Counted from the stretch's first letter, positions 53,090 to 63,774 are shown. The stretch is 64,000 nt of DNA from Dehalogenimonas etheniformans (GCF_014672715.2 NZ_CP058566.2:1178001-1242000), one strand, 5' to 3'. The notes: generated by a model from the letters alone, not told the origin. Numbers and translations are program-made.

Positions 53090-53639
53090 GCTCCTCTTCA
53101 GGTTGTACCGTCCTGTCAGCGCTGATCTCTGGTGTGTTCCTCGATCTTTCCTTAATCAGGTTCATCAACTCATCCAGGTGACGAGTAGGAAAGATCAACC
53201 GACGCAGGTTGTTAAGTCGCAACTGCACTTCCACCCTGGGCAGACTGCCGATGGCATAAACCATCACACGCTCGCCATCTTGTGCTGTCGGCACCGCGGT
53301 CAGAGGATTTCCAGGTGAGCGGCGGCTGAAATCTTCCCCGAAGGATTCGATCTCGGCCCAGTAGATAGAATTGCTGTTCATCCCTGCAATGATGTTCAAC
53401 CGATCGGAAGTAGCAATTACCGTGAATTTACCGAAAGATATCACGAAAGTAGCCAGGATGAGGAAGAGAGCCGCCGGGATGAAAAATTCCCCGGCTCCAT
53501 CGCCGCGCCCACCGGCCGCAAATGGATCGGTAAAGGCAAGTACGACAAAAACAATCGCCAGGAACGCCATCGCCCCTGCCGCCAACTTCATCACTGGCTG
53601 CCTGATATCTTCCCGGTAGAGCACTTCAGGTGTCGTCAC
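53019..53639 (-). CDS. PH-like membrane protein, 206 residues
   Basis: Two N-terminal membrane spans (LAAGAMAFLAIVFVVLAF and FFIPAALFLILATFVISFG) followed by a beta-rich cytoplasmic part (FTVIATSDRLNIIAG, IYWAEIESFGED) and a helix (HLDELMNLIKERSRN), the layout of bacterial PH-domain-like membrane proteins. Function unknown. Starts with GTG overlapping the upstream gene (GTGA), so coupled to it. Confidence 0.75.
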   Translation of the reverse strand: MTTPEVLYREDIRQPVMKLAAGAMAFLAIVFVVLAFTDPFAAGGRGDGAGEFFIPAALFLILATFVISFGKFTVIATSDRLNIIAGMNSNSIYWAEIESFGEDFSRRSPGNPLTAVPTAQDGERVMVYAIGSLPRVEVQLRLNNLRRLIFPTRHLDELMNLIKERSRNTPEISADRTVQPEEELVKIDWDRQWPGGFGGPPIFRLP

Positions 53640-53914
53640 GATGGAACCCAGATTTGCTTCGCATTGACGATCTCGGCATCGCCTGGGAGGTCAAGCGGTT
53701 GTGATGATTGGGCGTAGAAAGCTAACCCTTTATAGCTTGTGAGGTAGCTGAACTTATTCCCTCGCCACCCGGCTTTAGAGGCCACGATTAACGGATTCCT
53801 GGCTTTACTAGCAATCAGGACAAATTCCGATGGTTCCAGTCTAACGATTACCCCGGAGGTCTTGACTGCCTGAACCACTGCGGCGTGTGCCGCGGCGGCG
53901 CCACCGTAAGCCAT
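53636..53914 (-). CDS. Small hypothetical protein, 92 residues
   Basis: Soluble protein with an AGGAGG ribosome site at good spacing. It begins with an alanine-rich helix (GGAAAAHAAVVQAVK) and continues as a beta-rich domain (SGVIVRLEPSEFVLIASK, FSYLTSYKGLAFYA) as in PH-like folds. It overlaps the 206-residue membrane protein gene by four bases (GTGA), suggesting a functional pair. Family not recognised. Confidence 0.75.
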   Translation of the reverse strand: MAYGGAAAAHAAVVQAVKTSGVIVRLEPSEFVLIASKARNPLIVASKAGWRGNKFSYLTSYKGLAFYAQSSQPLDLPGDAEIVNAKQIWVPS

Positions 53915-53957
53915 GACTGCCTCCTGAAACGAGGTTTACAAACGTATTATAAACCTA

Positions 53958-55280
53958 TTAATGATAGCGCTTCACCTGAAATTTTGAGAGCTTTATCGGC
54001 TCGTTTGGAGAGATGCCAGCCTTCTGACAGCATATGCTCACCTGGTCTTTGGCGGTATCGACGCCCTCAAGGTCGGGTAACAACAAGCCTCGACGATAAC
54101 CGCACTCAGCGATAACACCGTACTTCCTGGGATCGAGTTCGTTGAATTCGGCGGGTTCGGGTTTGGTAAGGACGTCCACGCTAATCGACAGCCGATCGAG
54201 TTCCTGCGGTGTAATTGGCAAAAACCGGGGGTCGCGAGTGGCGGCGGACACAGCGTTGGCGATGATCTCCTCGGCGACGTTTGCACGCGTCGGTTCAAAA
54301 GTTCCGATGCAGCCTCTTAGTTGCCCATCCTTCTTAATGGATACAAAGACGCCGGCCTGCTCTTTCATTTCGGGCGTAAGTTCCACCGGTGGCTTCGGTA
54401 TTCTTCGTTCTTTAACATACGCCTCGACGGTTTCCTTTGCCAGTTTTACCAAAGGCGACATTTCGTATCTGCGGACGATGACCCCTGCGTAACCGACAAC
54501 AGCAGAATAATCTCCGGATGCGTCGCCGGAAGTCTGGTAGCGAACAAGTTCGGCGGTTTTCGCTCCTAAAATCTTGGCCGCTGTGAGCATGGTCACAACC
54601 GACGCGTACCCGCACATGGATATGCGTTCTTTGACAACTCTGTTAAGAAGCCCTTCTTCATCGAGCTTCAGGATTTCCTCGATAGCCCTGTGATCTTTGG
54701 CGGAGGCTGCCTCCTGCGATTCGTAGTGCGTCATGTCCGATGATGCAACGATGAGGATACTCTTCCCATCAGTTTCTTTGATCGCCTGCGCGATAGCGGC
54801 GCCGATCTCGTGGTAAATTTCCAGGGTCGCCACCGAAAGGATGATCGGTACGATTTTAAGGTCGGGTTTGAAATATTGGATGATGGGTAGCTGCACTTCG
54901 ATTGAATGCTCGTTCTGATGTGCCGTCCGGTCCTCTTGAAGGTTTTTGGATTTCGCCAGAATACTTTGAGCCAACGTTGAATCGATCGGGACTTCACCAA
55001 GAGGCGTCTTCCATGAACCGACAGTCATGATCGAGAATGGCTTACCCATCCCAGTATGGTTCGGCCCGATGATGATATAGGTGTCCGCTGGTTCGACTCG
55101 CGAGAATACTGCAGTCGCGACCGAACCGGAGTAAATGTAGCCGGCGTGTGGAGCTACCACTCCGATTGCATCGACTTTGTCCTCATTGCCCTGCGTAAAA
55201 GAATCGATGAGGGCTTTTATCTGTTCCGCGTTCCCCGGATAAAACCTGCCGGAGGCAATAGGCTGTCGGGTCATAACCAT
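53958..55280 (-). CDS. AmmeMemoRadiSam protein: MEMO1 domain fused to AMMECR1 domain
   Basis: About 440 residues. N-terminal MEMO/AmrB domain ([46 protein letters not shown] with metal-binding His) and C-terminal AMMECR1/AmrA domain ([32 protein letters not shown]). The two are usually separate genes; here they are one protein. Together with the radical SAM gene nearby they form the AmmeMemoRadiSam set, whose biological function is not established. Start ATG at 55280 has GAGGTG six bases before it. Confidence 0.93.
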   Translation of the reverse strand: MVMTRQPIASGRFYPGNAEQIKALIDSFTQGNEDKVDAIGVVAPHAGYIYSGSVATAVFSRVEPADTYIIIGPNHTGMGKPFSIMTVGSWKTPLGEVPIDSTLAQSILAKSKNLQEDRTAHQNEHSIEVQLPIIQYFKPDLKIVPIILSVATLEIYHEIGAAIAQAIKETDGKSILIVASSDMTHYESQEAASAKDHRAIEEILKLDEEGLLNRVVKERISMCGYASVVTMLTAAKILGAKTAELVRYQTSGDASGDYSAVVGYAGVIVRRYEMSPLVKLAKETVEAYVKERRIPKPPVELTPEMKEQAGVFVSIKKDGQLRGCIGTFEPTRANVAEEIIANAVSAATRDPRFLPITPQELDRLSISVDVLTKPEPAEFNELDPRKYGVIAECGYRRGLLLPDLEGVDTAKDQVSICCQKAGISPNEPIKLSKFQVKRYH

Positions 55281-55421
55281 AGGTTTCACCTCATCTTATT
55301 GATCAATAGTTACCTGTAACCTGGCAAGTTCCCCGCTCCCAAACTCCTAAGAATATTTGCGCTTTCGGATTTTAGTAGTTGGGATCTGTTTGGTTATTGT
55401 ATCTTGTGTCTTGGTCATTCA

Positions 55422-56438
55422 TTAAACTCTGAAATTCAGATCGGTTCCACAGTTGGCGCATTTTGATCCGTCCAGGCCGACGACGCGTGAAGAAAAACCG
55501 GTTCTTATAACAGCCCGGTTGCTGCAGTAAGGGCATATGGTATCATTGTGCTCGTTGCCGGGCACGTTGCCCAGGTACACGAAGTCCAATCCTGCCGCCT
55601 TGCCATGTTCGTAGGCGTGTTCGAGTGTTTCGATCGGCGTTGCCGGGTAATCCCGCATCAGCCGGTGAGGATGAAAACGGGTGATATGCCACGGGGTATC
55701 TTTGCCTAGCCTGCGGGCAATCCAGTCTGCGATGCCCATGATTTGAGCATCGTCATCGTTGACCCCAGGGGTGACGTTTGTCACCACCTCCACGTGCATT
55801 CCCCATTTCGATTTTGCCCGTTCGGCGGTGGAGAGTATGCCCTCGAAATGCGGCACCTTGCCGATCTTTTTGTACGTTTCATCGTTGAATCCTTTGATGT
55901 CCACTCTCCAGGCATCGAGGTACGGACCGATGGTATCCAGATGTTCTATCGAAGCGTAACCGTTGGTGACGTAAACGGTGTAGAGACCCTTTTGCTTTGC
56001 CAGTTTGGCGCATTCAAGTGTGTATTCGAGCCAGACTGAAGGCTCATTATAGGTCCAGGCGATCCCGGCACTACCCGAGTTTTGGGCCATCGCTATGGCC
56101 TGCGCAGGCAGGATCTCTCGGGATTGGTGCAAGCCCTCGTCAGTTTCCGGACAAGCGATCTCCCAATTCTGGCACCCTTTACAATGGAAATTACAGCCCC
56201 AGGATCCCAGTGAAAACACATCGGTCCCCGGATAGAAATGATAAAGTGGTTTCTTCTCAATTGGATCTACAGCCACCGACGACACTTTTGCGTAATTGAG
56301 GTTGTAAAGTTCCCCACCCTGGTTCCGGTACATCCGGCAGACTCCAAGTTTGCCTTCATTGATTTCGCAGTACCATTGGCAGGTTCGGCATTTAACCCTT
56401 TTTTCCGCTAGTTTTTCCCAAAGCAAGGCTGGGTACAT
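55422..56438 (-). CDS. amrS: AmmeMemoRadiSam radical SAM enzyme
   Basis: A 338-residue radical SAM protein with N-terminal Cys motif (CRTCQWYC), the SAM cluster CNFHCKGC, the SVWLEYTLECAK and THWHITRFHPH-type blocks, and a C-terminal zinc-ribbon-like tail (CPYCSNRAVI, CANCG). It belongs to the AmrS family, close to pyruvate formate-lyase activases. It lies 130 bases from the fused AmrB-AmrA gene on the same strand and is its expected partner. Confidence 0.92.
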   Translation of the reverse strand: MYPALLWEKLAEKRVKCRTCQWYCEINEGKLGVCRMYRNQGGELYNLNYAKVSSVAVDPIEKKPLYHFYPGTDVFSLGSWGCNFHCKGCQNWEIACPETDEGLHQSREILPAQAIAMAQNSGSAGIAWTYNEPSVWLEYTLECAKLAKQKGLYTVYVTNGYASIEHLDTIGPYLDAWRVDIKGFNDETYKKIGKVPHFEGILSTAERAKSKWGMHVEVVTNVTPGVNDDDAQIMGIADWIARRLGKDTPWHITRFHPHRLMRDYPATPIETLEHAYEHGKAAGLDFVYLGNVPGNEHNDTICPYCSNRAVIRTGFSSRVVGLDGSKCANCGTDLNFRV

Positions 56439-56580
56439 CTATTCGACTTCCTCGACACCGATTATATCACTCCGCATGGGATTCCTATGAGGTCTGAGAC
56501 ATCGAAAAAATAATTAAATAAATCCTAAACAAACGGTCAGAACCGTGCTATTCTTGAATATCAAGTCAAGGAGGGCGGCA

Positions 56581-57471
56581 ATGATCCTTATAACCGGAGC
56601 CAGCGGCTTTGTGGCCAGTCACTTGATCCCACAACTCAGGAAAACCGGGGAGCCTTTACGTTGCCTTGTTGCCAACGAGACAGAAGGGGCAAGAATAAAT
56701 GCTCCTGGAGCCGAGCTTGCCTTCGGGAATGTCACTGATCCCGGCGCTTTACAAACGGCCTGTAAAGGTGTTGATACCGTGATCCATCTCGTGGCGGTCA
56801 TCCGGGAACCTCGGAATGCTACTTTCGAACAGATCAACGTCGCCGGCACCCGCAACATGGTAGAGGCGGCCAGGGATTGCGGTGTCAAACGCTTCATTCA
56901 CATGGGAGCACTTGGTGCCACTCCGGACCCAGGATACAAGTACCTTAATTCCAAATGGCTTGGCATGGAAGAGGTTAAAAACAGCGGGCTGGATTTCTCG
57001 ATCCTCCAGCCGTCTGTGATGTTCGGCGAGGGCGCCGGTTTCGTGGCCTCACTGGTGAGGTCCGTTCACCTCGCGCCTTTTATCGTCCCGATAGCGGGGG
57101 ACGGGAAAAGCCGATTGCAGCCAATCTGGGTCGGCGATGTGGTTAGTTGCGTTATGAAGCTGGTGAATGGTGAAAAAAGCGGTAGGAGCATCGAAATCGG
57201 CGGTCCTGAGATCATGACCTACGAGAAGGTGATAGATGAAGTCCTGAAAGCGCTTGGTGAGAAGCGGACGAAGGTCCACGTCCCTCGATGGCTGATGCGG
57301 CCGGGCGTAGCTGTCATGGATGCCCTGTTGAGGAACCCGCCGATAACCATAGTCGAATTCAAATCAATGGAGATCCCCAACATCACCGCCCCTGATTCGG
57401 TTGAGAAAGAGTTCGGGTTTAAACCCATGCCCTTGAGAGAAGGCTTGGGTTACCTTAAACTCAAACGTTGA
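56581..57471 (+). CDS. NAD(P)-binding SDR protein, NDUFA9-like
   Basis: About 296 residues with the Rossmann glycine motif TGASGFVASHL, an Asn/Asp-rich NAD pocket and NmrA/complex I NDUFA9-type blocks (INVAGTRNMVEAARDCGVKRFI, LQPSVMFGEGAGF). The catalytic YxxxK triad of true SDR enzymes is not evident, suggesting a nucleotide-binding regulatory or structural role. GGAGGG lies six bases before the ATG at 56581. It ends 11 bases inside the converging coaE gene. Confidence 0.86.
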   Translation: MILITGASGFVASHLIPQLRKTGEPLRCLVANETEGARINAPGAELAFGNVTDPGALQTACKGVDTVIHLVAVIREPRNATFEQINVAGTRNMVEAARDCGVKRFIHMGALGATPDPGYKYLNSKWLGMEEVKNSGLDFSILQPSVMFGEGAGFVASLVRSVHLAPFIVPIAGDGKSRLQPIWVGDVVSCVMKLVNGEKSGRSIEIGGPEIMTYEKVIDEVLKALGEKRTKVHVPRWLMRPGVAVMDALLRNPPITIVEFKSMEIPNITAPDSVEKEFGFKPMPLREGLGYLKLKR

Positions 57472-58054
57472 GTTCTTGCCACAAGGTCTTGACCCTGGCT
57501 CTCAATTCTTCGATTGAAGTATTGGTATCGATCACCGCCGTGGCGTGACGCTTCCGTTCGTCGTTTGACACCTGGCAGGCGATCCGGGCACGTGCGTCAG
57601 CTTCGGAATAACCCATTTTCTCAACTAGTCTGCGAAGGATAACAGCCGGGGGAGCAACGGTGAGCCAAATTACATCGGCTTGCTCTGCCCAACCGGCCTC
57701 CACCAGCAGCGCCGCCTCGACCACAACCGCTCTGAATTTTTGAGACCTGAATTCGGCTACTTCCTCTGAAACCGCCTGGCTGATGGCGGGATGGGTGATG
57801 GCATTGAGCCGGGAAAGGGCCGACGGGTCACAAAAAACTATCCCCGCTAATTTTTTCCGGTCGATTGTATCGTTTTCATCTAGGATTCGTTCACCGAACG
57901 CGGAGACGATTGCCCATTTAATATCGTGGTCTTCCCGGAGCAACCGGTGGCCGACTTTATCGGCGTCGATAAACGCCGCGCCGAGCTCTTTCAGCATCGC
58001 ACCGACCGTACTCTTCCCGCTGCCGATACCGCCGGTGAGACCGATAACAATCAT
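57461..58054 (-). CDS. coaE: Dephospho-CoA kinase
   Basis: Last step of coenzyme A synthesis. 197 residues with the P-loop GLTGGIGSGKSTV, the DADKVGHRLL base and the R-rich lid (EARARIACQVSNDERKRHA). It overlaps the converging SDR gene by 11 bases. Divergent from the CPBP gene. Confidence 0.95.
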   Translation of the reverse strand: MIVIGLTGGIGSGKSTVGAMLKELGAAFIDADKVGHRLLREDHDIKWAIVSAFGERILDENDTIDRKKLAGIVFCDPSALSRLNAITHPAISQAVSEEVAEFRSQKFRAVVVEAALLVEAGWAEQADVIWLTVAPPAVILRRLVEKMGYSEADARARIACQVSNDERKRHATAVIDTNTSIEELRARVKTLWQELNV

Positions 58055-58153
58055 AATAAGGTATGAGTCTAATCAGGAAAAATTCTAAAGTCAAGGAATC
58101 TGAAGTACTTTCAACCGATTGACACGCTTGGCTCTGCAGGATATTCTGAATCG

Positions 58154-58954
58154 ATGTTCGAACAAAATGGACCTTTGGAACCTCTGAAAATAGCCACATC
58201 CCCAATGGACCGAACTTCGGCCCCGTCACCCGCAATGGTTCGCTTCTGGGGATTTTGGCCGACTCTAGGTTTCAGCGCCATAGTCGGGGTGGTTAACGGG
58301 ATCGCAGGGCTCCTGGCTGTCCTGGCGGTCGTTGATTTCAACCTTATCTCAAACCCGAATTTCAATTGGACCGAATATGTTTTCAACAGTATCGGTACGC
58401 AGTTCAACGCGGTTATTGTGACCTCCGTTATCGTTTCGGACGCGGTGTCGCTCGCCGTGATCGGAGGGTTGGTTCTTGCGAGGCACGGCGCGAGCATAAA
58501 GGAATACTTGGCATTAAACCCGATTCCTGTAAAAACCGTCGTCAAACTTGTTTTCTTGACGCTGGGTTTGGTTGCCGTCAGTATTTTTATCGATTCTTTT
58601 CGCAATTTGCCGAATAACCCGCAACCCGGTCCGATCTATGAGGGCGTTTGGCCGGTATTTGCCTGGTTTGCGGTGGTACTCGTGGCACCGTTATTTGAAG
58701 AGGTCATGTTCCGCGGTTTTATGTTCCAGGGTTTTTTACGTACACGTTTGGGGCCCGCCCTGGCCATAATCCTGCCGGCAATCTGGTGGGGGCTATTGCA
58801 CGCGCAGTATGGGGTGTTTGATCGTGGAGTAATAATCGTGTTGGGCATCGTCCTGGCTACCGTCCGGCTTAAGACCGGTTCTTTATATGCCCCGTTGGCA
58901 ATGCATGCGACATGGAACCTTATTTCGATGATACGGTTGAGTTTTTTGACCTAG
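58154..58954 (+). CDS. CPBP-family intramembrane metalloprotease
   Basis: A 266-residue membrane protein with about seven spans and the CAAX-protease motifs FEEVMFRGFM, HAQYGVF and HATWNLIS. In bacteria such enzymes process or mature membrane and peptide substrates, including bacteriocin and sporulation factors; here the substrate is unknown. Divergent from coaE. Confidence 0.9.
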   Translation: MFEQNGPLEPLKIATSPMDRTSAPSPAMVRFWGFWPTLGFSAIVGVVNGIAGLLAVLAVVDFNLISNPNFNWTEYVFNSIGTQFNAVIVTSVIVSDAVSLAVIGGLVLARHGASIKEYLALNPIPVKTVVKLVFLTLGLVAVSIFIDSFRNLPNNPQPGPIYEGVWPVFAWFAVVLVAPLFEEVMFRGFMFQGFLRTRLGPALAIILPAIWWGLLHAQYGVFDRGVIIVLGIVLATVRLKTGSLYAPLAMHATWNLISMIRLSFLT

Positions 58955-59027
58955 CCAATTGACTAACTTCCAAGCTCGACCTAACATATTCTAGTTTCAT
59001 AAGATTGACATCAGGGAGGGATTTGAA

Positions 59028-59510
59028 ATGGGAAACAAATCGCAACCCGCAGGAATATTGACCATTATAACCGGGGGTGTTGGGGTGTTGGGTTCGTTGG
59101 CATTATTGGCTTTTATCCCCTTGATACATACGGCGATGACGGACCCGGACTTGCAAACAAATACCAATCTTACACCGGCCGAAATCAAAGCGGCGGCCGA
59201 TTTTGTGACCGGGGTGTTCTCATTCTTGGCCGTCATGGGAATATTGCTGGCCATATTTGTTATCATCGCCGGAGTATACGCCTTGAAACGCCGGGCATGG
59301 GGCTTGGGCTTGGCGGGTTCGATTGTCGGTTTGTTCCTCTTCCCCTTGACCGCCATACCGGCGCTCGTTTTCATGGCTTTGGCGAAATCGGAGTTCGAAC
59401 CAAGGGCGGTAACGAACCTTACAGCGCAGGAAAAGCAGATTACTCAAACGACCTCACCCGAACCACCCGGGAACGTTCCCCCTCCGTCGCCGCAAAGCCC
59501 ACAGGCTTGA
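59028..59510 (+). CDS. Four-span membrane protein, DUF4064-like
   Basis: A 160-residue protein with about four membrane spans (ILTIITGGVGVLGSLALLAF, FSFLAVMGILLAIFVIIAG and others), a periplasmic loop and a polar Pro-rich tail. Starts 13 bases after AGGGAGG. Upstream of rpsB on the same strand but separated by a promoter. Function unknown. Confidence 0.75.
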   Translation: MGNKSQPAGILTIITGGVGVLGSLALLAFIPLIHTAMTDPDLQTNTNLTPAEIKAAADFVTGVFSFLAVMGILLAIFVIIAGVYALKRRAWGLGLAGSIVGLFLFPLTAIPALVFMALAKSEFEPRAVTNLTAQEKQITQTTSPEPPGNVPPPSPQSPQA

Positions 59511-59550
59511 CTTGACGGCACGGTTCGAGGCCGGGACAGCTTGCACTCCG

Positions 59551-59579
59551 TTGCCCGGCTTATAGCGTTATGATATACT
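59551..59579 (+). promoter_or_regulatory. Promoter of the rpsB-tsf-pyrH-frr operon
   Basis: TTGCCC (59551-59556), 17-base spacer, TATACT (59574-59579), 58 bases before the rpsB start. Good match to a housekeeping promoter. Confidence 0.65.
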
Positions 59580-59637
59580 GCTGTGTTATACTTACCACTT
59601 GGCTAAATACGCGTGCCTAAATTTAGGAGGAGATCAC

Positions 59638-60414
59638 TTGCCGACCACAACCACAATTAAGGAATTACTGGAGTCCGGGGCGCATTTCGGTCATCAGACC
59701 AGCCGATGGCACCCCAAGATGAAGAAATACATCTTCACCAAGCGCAATGATATTCATATCATCGATCTCGAAAAGACCGTCGTGATGCTGGACAAGGCGC
59801 TTGAGTTCATTGATAAAGTCGTTTCCGAGGGCGGCAAAATCCTTGTCGTCGGCACCAAAAAGCAGGCTCAGGAAATCGTCGCCGAAGAGGCTAAACGGGG
59901 CGGCTTGTACTATATCAATCAGCGATGGATCGGCGGTATCCTGACCAACTTCGCTGCCATCCAGAACCGGATTGATTACCTGGTCAGGCTTGAAGATCAG
60001 CAAACCCGCGGCGAGTTGGCCCGTCTACCCAAAAAGGAGCAGCAGACTCTTACCGATGAAATGGCTCGCCTGAACAAGATGATGGGTGGTTTCAAGGAAA
60101 TGACTGCCCTGCCGGACGTCATTTTCATTGTTGACCCGACCAAAGAAAAGATCGCATTGGCCGAAGCCCAGCGTATGGGCATCCCGATCGTGGCCATGGT
60201 CGACACCAACTGCAGTCCCGAAGGCATCGATTACCCGATCCCCTCGAATGATGATGCCATGCGTGCCATCAAGCTCGTCGTCGGTAAGGTTGCCGACGTC
60301 GCCATCGCCGCGCGGGAAGGCCTTTCCAAGGTCGAGGTTGAGCAGGTAACCGCCGCTCCAGCGGAAGCCGAGCTGGCTGAGAAACAGGCCGCTGACGCCG
60401 AAATGGACGTCTAA
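59638..60414 (+). CDS. rpsB: 30S ribosomal protein S2
   Basis: A 258-residue S2 protein ([32 protein letters not shown]-type and [28 protein letters not shown]). The TTG start at 59638 is chosen over an upstream in-frame start because AGGAGG lies seven bases before it and it restores the family start. First gene of the translation operon. Confidence 0.97.
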   Translation: MPTTTTIKELLESGAHFGHQTSRWHPKMKKYIFTKRNDIHIIDLEKTVVMLDKALEFIDKVVSEGGKILVVGTKKQAQEIVAEEAKRGGLYYINQRWIGGILTNFAAIQNRIDYLVRLEDQQTRGELARLPKKEQQTLTDEMARLNKMMGGFKEMTALPDVIFIVDPTKEKIALAEAQRMGIPIVAMVDTNCSPEGIDYPIPSNDDAMRAIKLVVGKVADVAIAAREGLSKVEVEQVTAAPAEAELAEKQAADAEMDV

Positions 60415-60438
60415 CGGAATTATTTAGAGGTTAGAAAA

Positions 60439-60942
60439 TTGCAGATATCAGCTGAACAAGTCAAAGAACTGCGCGAAAAATGCGGCGCAGGCGTCATGGA
60501 ATGCCGCAATGCCCTGGTTGAATCCCAGGGTGATGTAGACAAGGCATTCGAGGCGCTTCAGGCTAAGGGCTATTTGAAAGCCGCCAAAAAAGCAGAGAGA
60601 GTTACCGGCCAGGGGTTGGTCGAAGGTTACGTTCACACTGGCGGACGCGTGGGGTCGTTAATCGAACTCAACTGTGAAACCGACTTTGTGGCGCGGACTG
60701 ATGAGTTCAAGAAGCTGGCTCATGATGTTGCCATGCAAGTCGCGGCGATGTGCCCGATCTACGTCAACGAAGCCGATCGGCCCGAGGGTTGCGAGGTTGA
60801 AGCTAACAGCGCATGCCTGATGCTGCAACCCTTCATCAAGGACCCATCTAAAACCATAAAAGATTTGATCACCGAGGGCATCGCCCGCACCGGTGAAAAC
60901 ATCCGCCTGAAGAGGTTTGTCCGGTTCGAATTGGGGGGTTAA
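60439..60942 (+). CDS. tsf: Elongation factor Ts
   Basis: A 167-residue short-form EF-Ts, which recycles EF-Tu by exchanging GDP for GTP: VKELREKCGAGVMECRNAL, NCETDFVARTDEFK, EGIARTGENIRLKRF. TTG start with AGAGG nine bases upstream. Only the N-terminal and core region of longer EF-Ts proteins is present, as in other bacteria of this group. Confidence 0.96.
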   Translation: MQISAEQVKELREKCGAGVMECRNALVESQGDVDKAFEALQAKGYLKAAKKAERVTGQGLVEGYVHTGGRVGSLIELNCETDFVARTDEFKKLAHDVAMQVAAMCPIYVNEADRPEGCEVEANSACLMLQPFIKDPSKTIKDLITEGIARTGENIRLKRFVRFELGG

Positions 60943-61010
60943 TTTCTTGATATCTCTCGCGGCGCGCGTGTCCATTTGGGATGACGGCGCCGCGATTGTT
61001 AAGGTAATAG

Positions 61011-62344
<1,334 letters not shown>

Positions 62345-62367
62345 TGTGTATCAACATCTAAAGGTAA

Positions 62368-62393
62368 GGGGAGCCGATTGGCTCCCCTTTTTT
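62368..62393 (+). terminator. Terminator after frr
   Basis: Hairpin GGGGAGCC-GATT-GGCTCCCC followed by TTTTTTATT. End of the rpsB operon; it also lies within the last bases of the converging CDGSH gene. Confidence 0.93.
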
Positions 62394-63105
62394 ATTCGCT
62401 TGATTTGAACTTTATCTCGAGATGGCTTCCATCGCAAAAAGGTTTATTTTTGGAATGGCCGCAGCGGCATAGGGTCACCCTGTTGCGTTGTTCATATTCA
62501 AAACCGTCTGCAGATTCGGTCGGAATGCCGCCTCGCACCCAGATAGGGCCGGAAAATCCTGCGGGCTCGTCCTCGACAAGGCCGATCGACGGCGGCAATT
62601 CGGGTTCAATGATATTGCCGTTCTTATCTTTCAAAACGATCCTGCCTGAAGGACACTCTCCTGCTTCTTCGATGGCGATCCTCCGGCATTCCTGGTCGTC
62701 TGACCTTTTTACCAGGGACCAGGTATCTCCAGCCCTCTGGCAGAAACGCGCCTCGGCGCATAGAACCGGCACTTCAGATAAAGTCAACCCCGGACCTACG
62801 ACCTCGACTGATTGCGCGGAAAAAGTCGCGCGGTTGGCGGTTTCGGTACCGTCGAAATCCGAGCGGAAGTGAGAACCATCGCAGAAAGGCTTATTCTTTG
62901 ACTTGCCGCACCGGCACAGGGTGTATGTGTTGGGGACATCGAATACCTTTCCCTCGCGCCATCCGTGGCTATGGCCCTCCGAATCCTGGCATATTATCTG
63001 TTCGGACAGCGGCACCCCACCCGTTACGATATAAGGTCCGTTGCGGGTTATCTTGATTCTATATTCTTTTTCGTCCGATCCTTGTCCGGCAATCACGTTA
63101 TCCAT
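62392..63105 (-). CDS. Double CDGSH iron-sulfur protein
   Basis: About 237 residues with two CDGSH motifs (CRCGKSKNKPFCDGSH near the middle of the N-terminal half and CRCGHSKNKPFCDGSH at the C-terminus), each binding a redox-active 2Fe-2S cluster via three Cys and one His. Between them is a domain with scattered Cys (ECRRIAIEEAGECPSGRIV) that may bind another cluster. MitoNEET-type cluster or electron transfer is the general role. The start is set at 63105 or at a GTG three codons on; a longer frame exists without support. Confidence 0.85.
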   Translation of the reverse strand: MDNVIAGQGSDEKEYRIKITRNGPYIVTGGVPLSEQIICQDSEGHSHGWREGKVFDVPNTYTLCRCGKSKNKPFCDGSHFRSDFDGTETANRATFSAQSVEVVGPGLTLSEVPVLCAEARFCQRAGDTWSLVKRSDDQECRRIAIEEAGECPSGRIVLKDKNGNIIEPELPPSIGLVEDEPAGFSGPIWVRGGIPTESADGFEYEQRNRVTLCRCGHSKNKPFCDGSHLEIKFKSSE

Positions 63106-63193
63106 CCTTTTAAAAAACACATTATAACACGGCTCTGGATCCAGTCTTCGGTATTTTGTCGTAAAATATTCCATCAAAAACGACACGAAACGC

Positions 63194-63225
63194 TTGACAA
63201 CCCTATCGAACCTCTGTGCTATAAT
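63194..63225 (+). promoter_or_regulatory. Possible promoter upstream of pdxS
   Basis: TTGACA (63194-63199) and an extended -10, TGCTATAAT (TATAAT at 63220-63225), but the spacer is 20 bases, longer than the usual 17. The extended -10 could compensate. If real, it gives a leader of about 650 bases before pdxS. Confidence 0.45.
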
Positions 63226-63255
63226 AGCAGTCTCTTCGCCCGCATCAACTTCATT

Positions 63256-63375
63256 GTCATTCTGACCCTCGAACGAAGCGAAGGGGAAGAATCCCGGTTT
63301 TGCCTGAAATGATGCATTCACTGGGAGATCTGCACCAGGATTCTTCATCCCGATTGAATCGGGATTCAGAGAGAC
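63256..63375. repeat. Inverted-repeat element (MITE-like)
   Basis: Two arms of about 41 bases in opposite orientation, GTCATTCTGA ... GAAGAATCCCGG (63256-63297) and CCAGGATTCTTC ... CAGAGAGAC (63335-63375), enclose a short loop. The arm matches the smaller repeat at 41071. No gene is inside. It lies in the long pdxS leader. Confidence 0.65.
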
Positions 63376-63405
63376 CCGGAGGAGGACTGCAGATGACGCG
63401 GTAGC

Positions 63406-63423
63406 GGCGAGCGGCCGCTCGCC
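63406..63423. repeat. 18-base perfect palindrome
   Basis: GGCGAGCGGCCGCTCGCC, self-complementary over its whole length, just after the MITE-like element and a short AGGAGG-ATG ACG CGG TAG mini-frame. Too GC-rich and lacking a T-run to be a normal terminator. Confidence 0.45.
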
Positions 63424-63539
63424 AGCCCCTATCACTATTGTGAACTGTTAACTGTAAACTTTGAACTCATATTTGAACGAATTGAAAGAATTGAATGAAT
63501 TGACCGAGCCAAACGACGCCACGATTGACGCCCCAAAAC

Positions 63540-63774
63540 CCAATCGTAAAATTCGCCGTCGTTTCCCCAAATCGCATTTTTGGCGCTCAAACAATTCACC
63601 CCCGGCTGCCATCGGGGGTGGTGAATATTGAATATTGGTAGTTATTTGATATTGGTATTATTGGTATTATTTCCTCGGGTTTGTTCATAAATCTCACGAA
63701 ACAACTACTCCCCGATTGTACCTCGGTGATCCAATCGTAAAAAGGGTAGTCGTTTCCGGAAAATGCATCATTTT
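63540..63774 (-). repeat. Degenerate gene-fragment repeat pair
   Basis: Two blocks about 190 bases apart (63540-63581 and 63731-63774) share CCAATCGTAAAA, then GTCGTTTCC at the same spacing. Read on the minus strand they give similar peptides (WGNDGEFYDW and [10 protein letters not shown]), so conservation is at the protein level. They are probably fragments of a once-duplicated gene; no intact frame remains. Confidence 0.45.
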
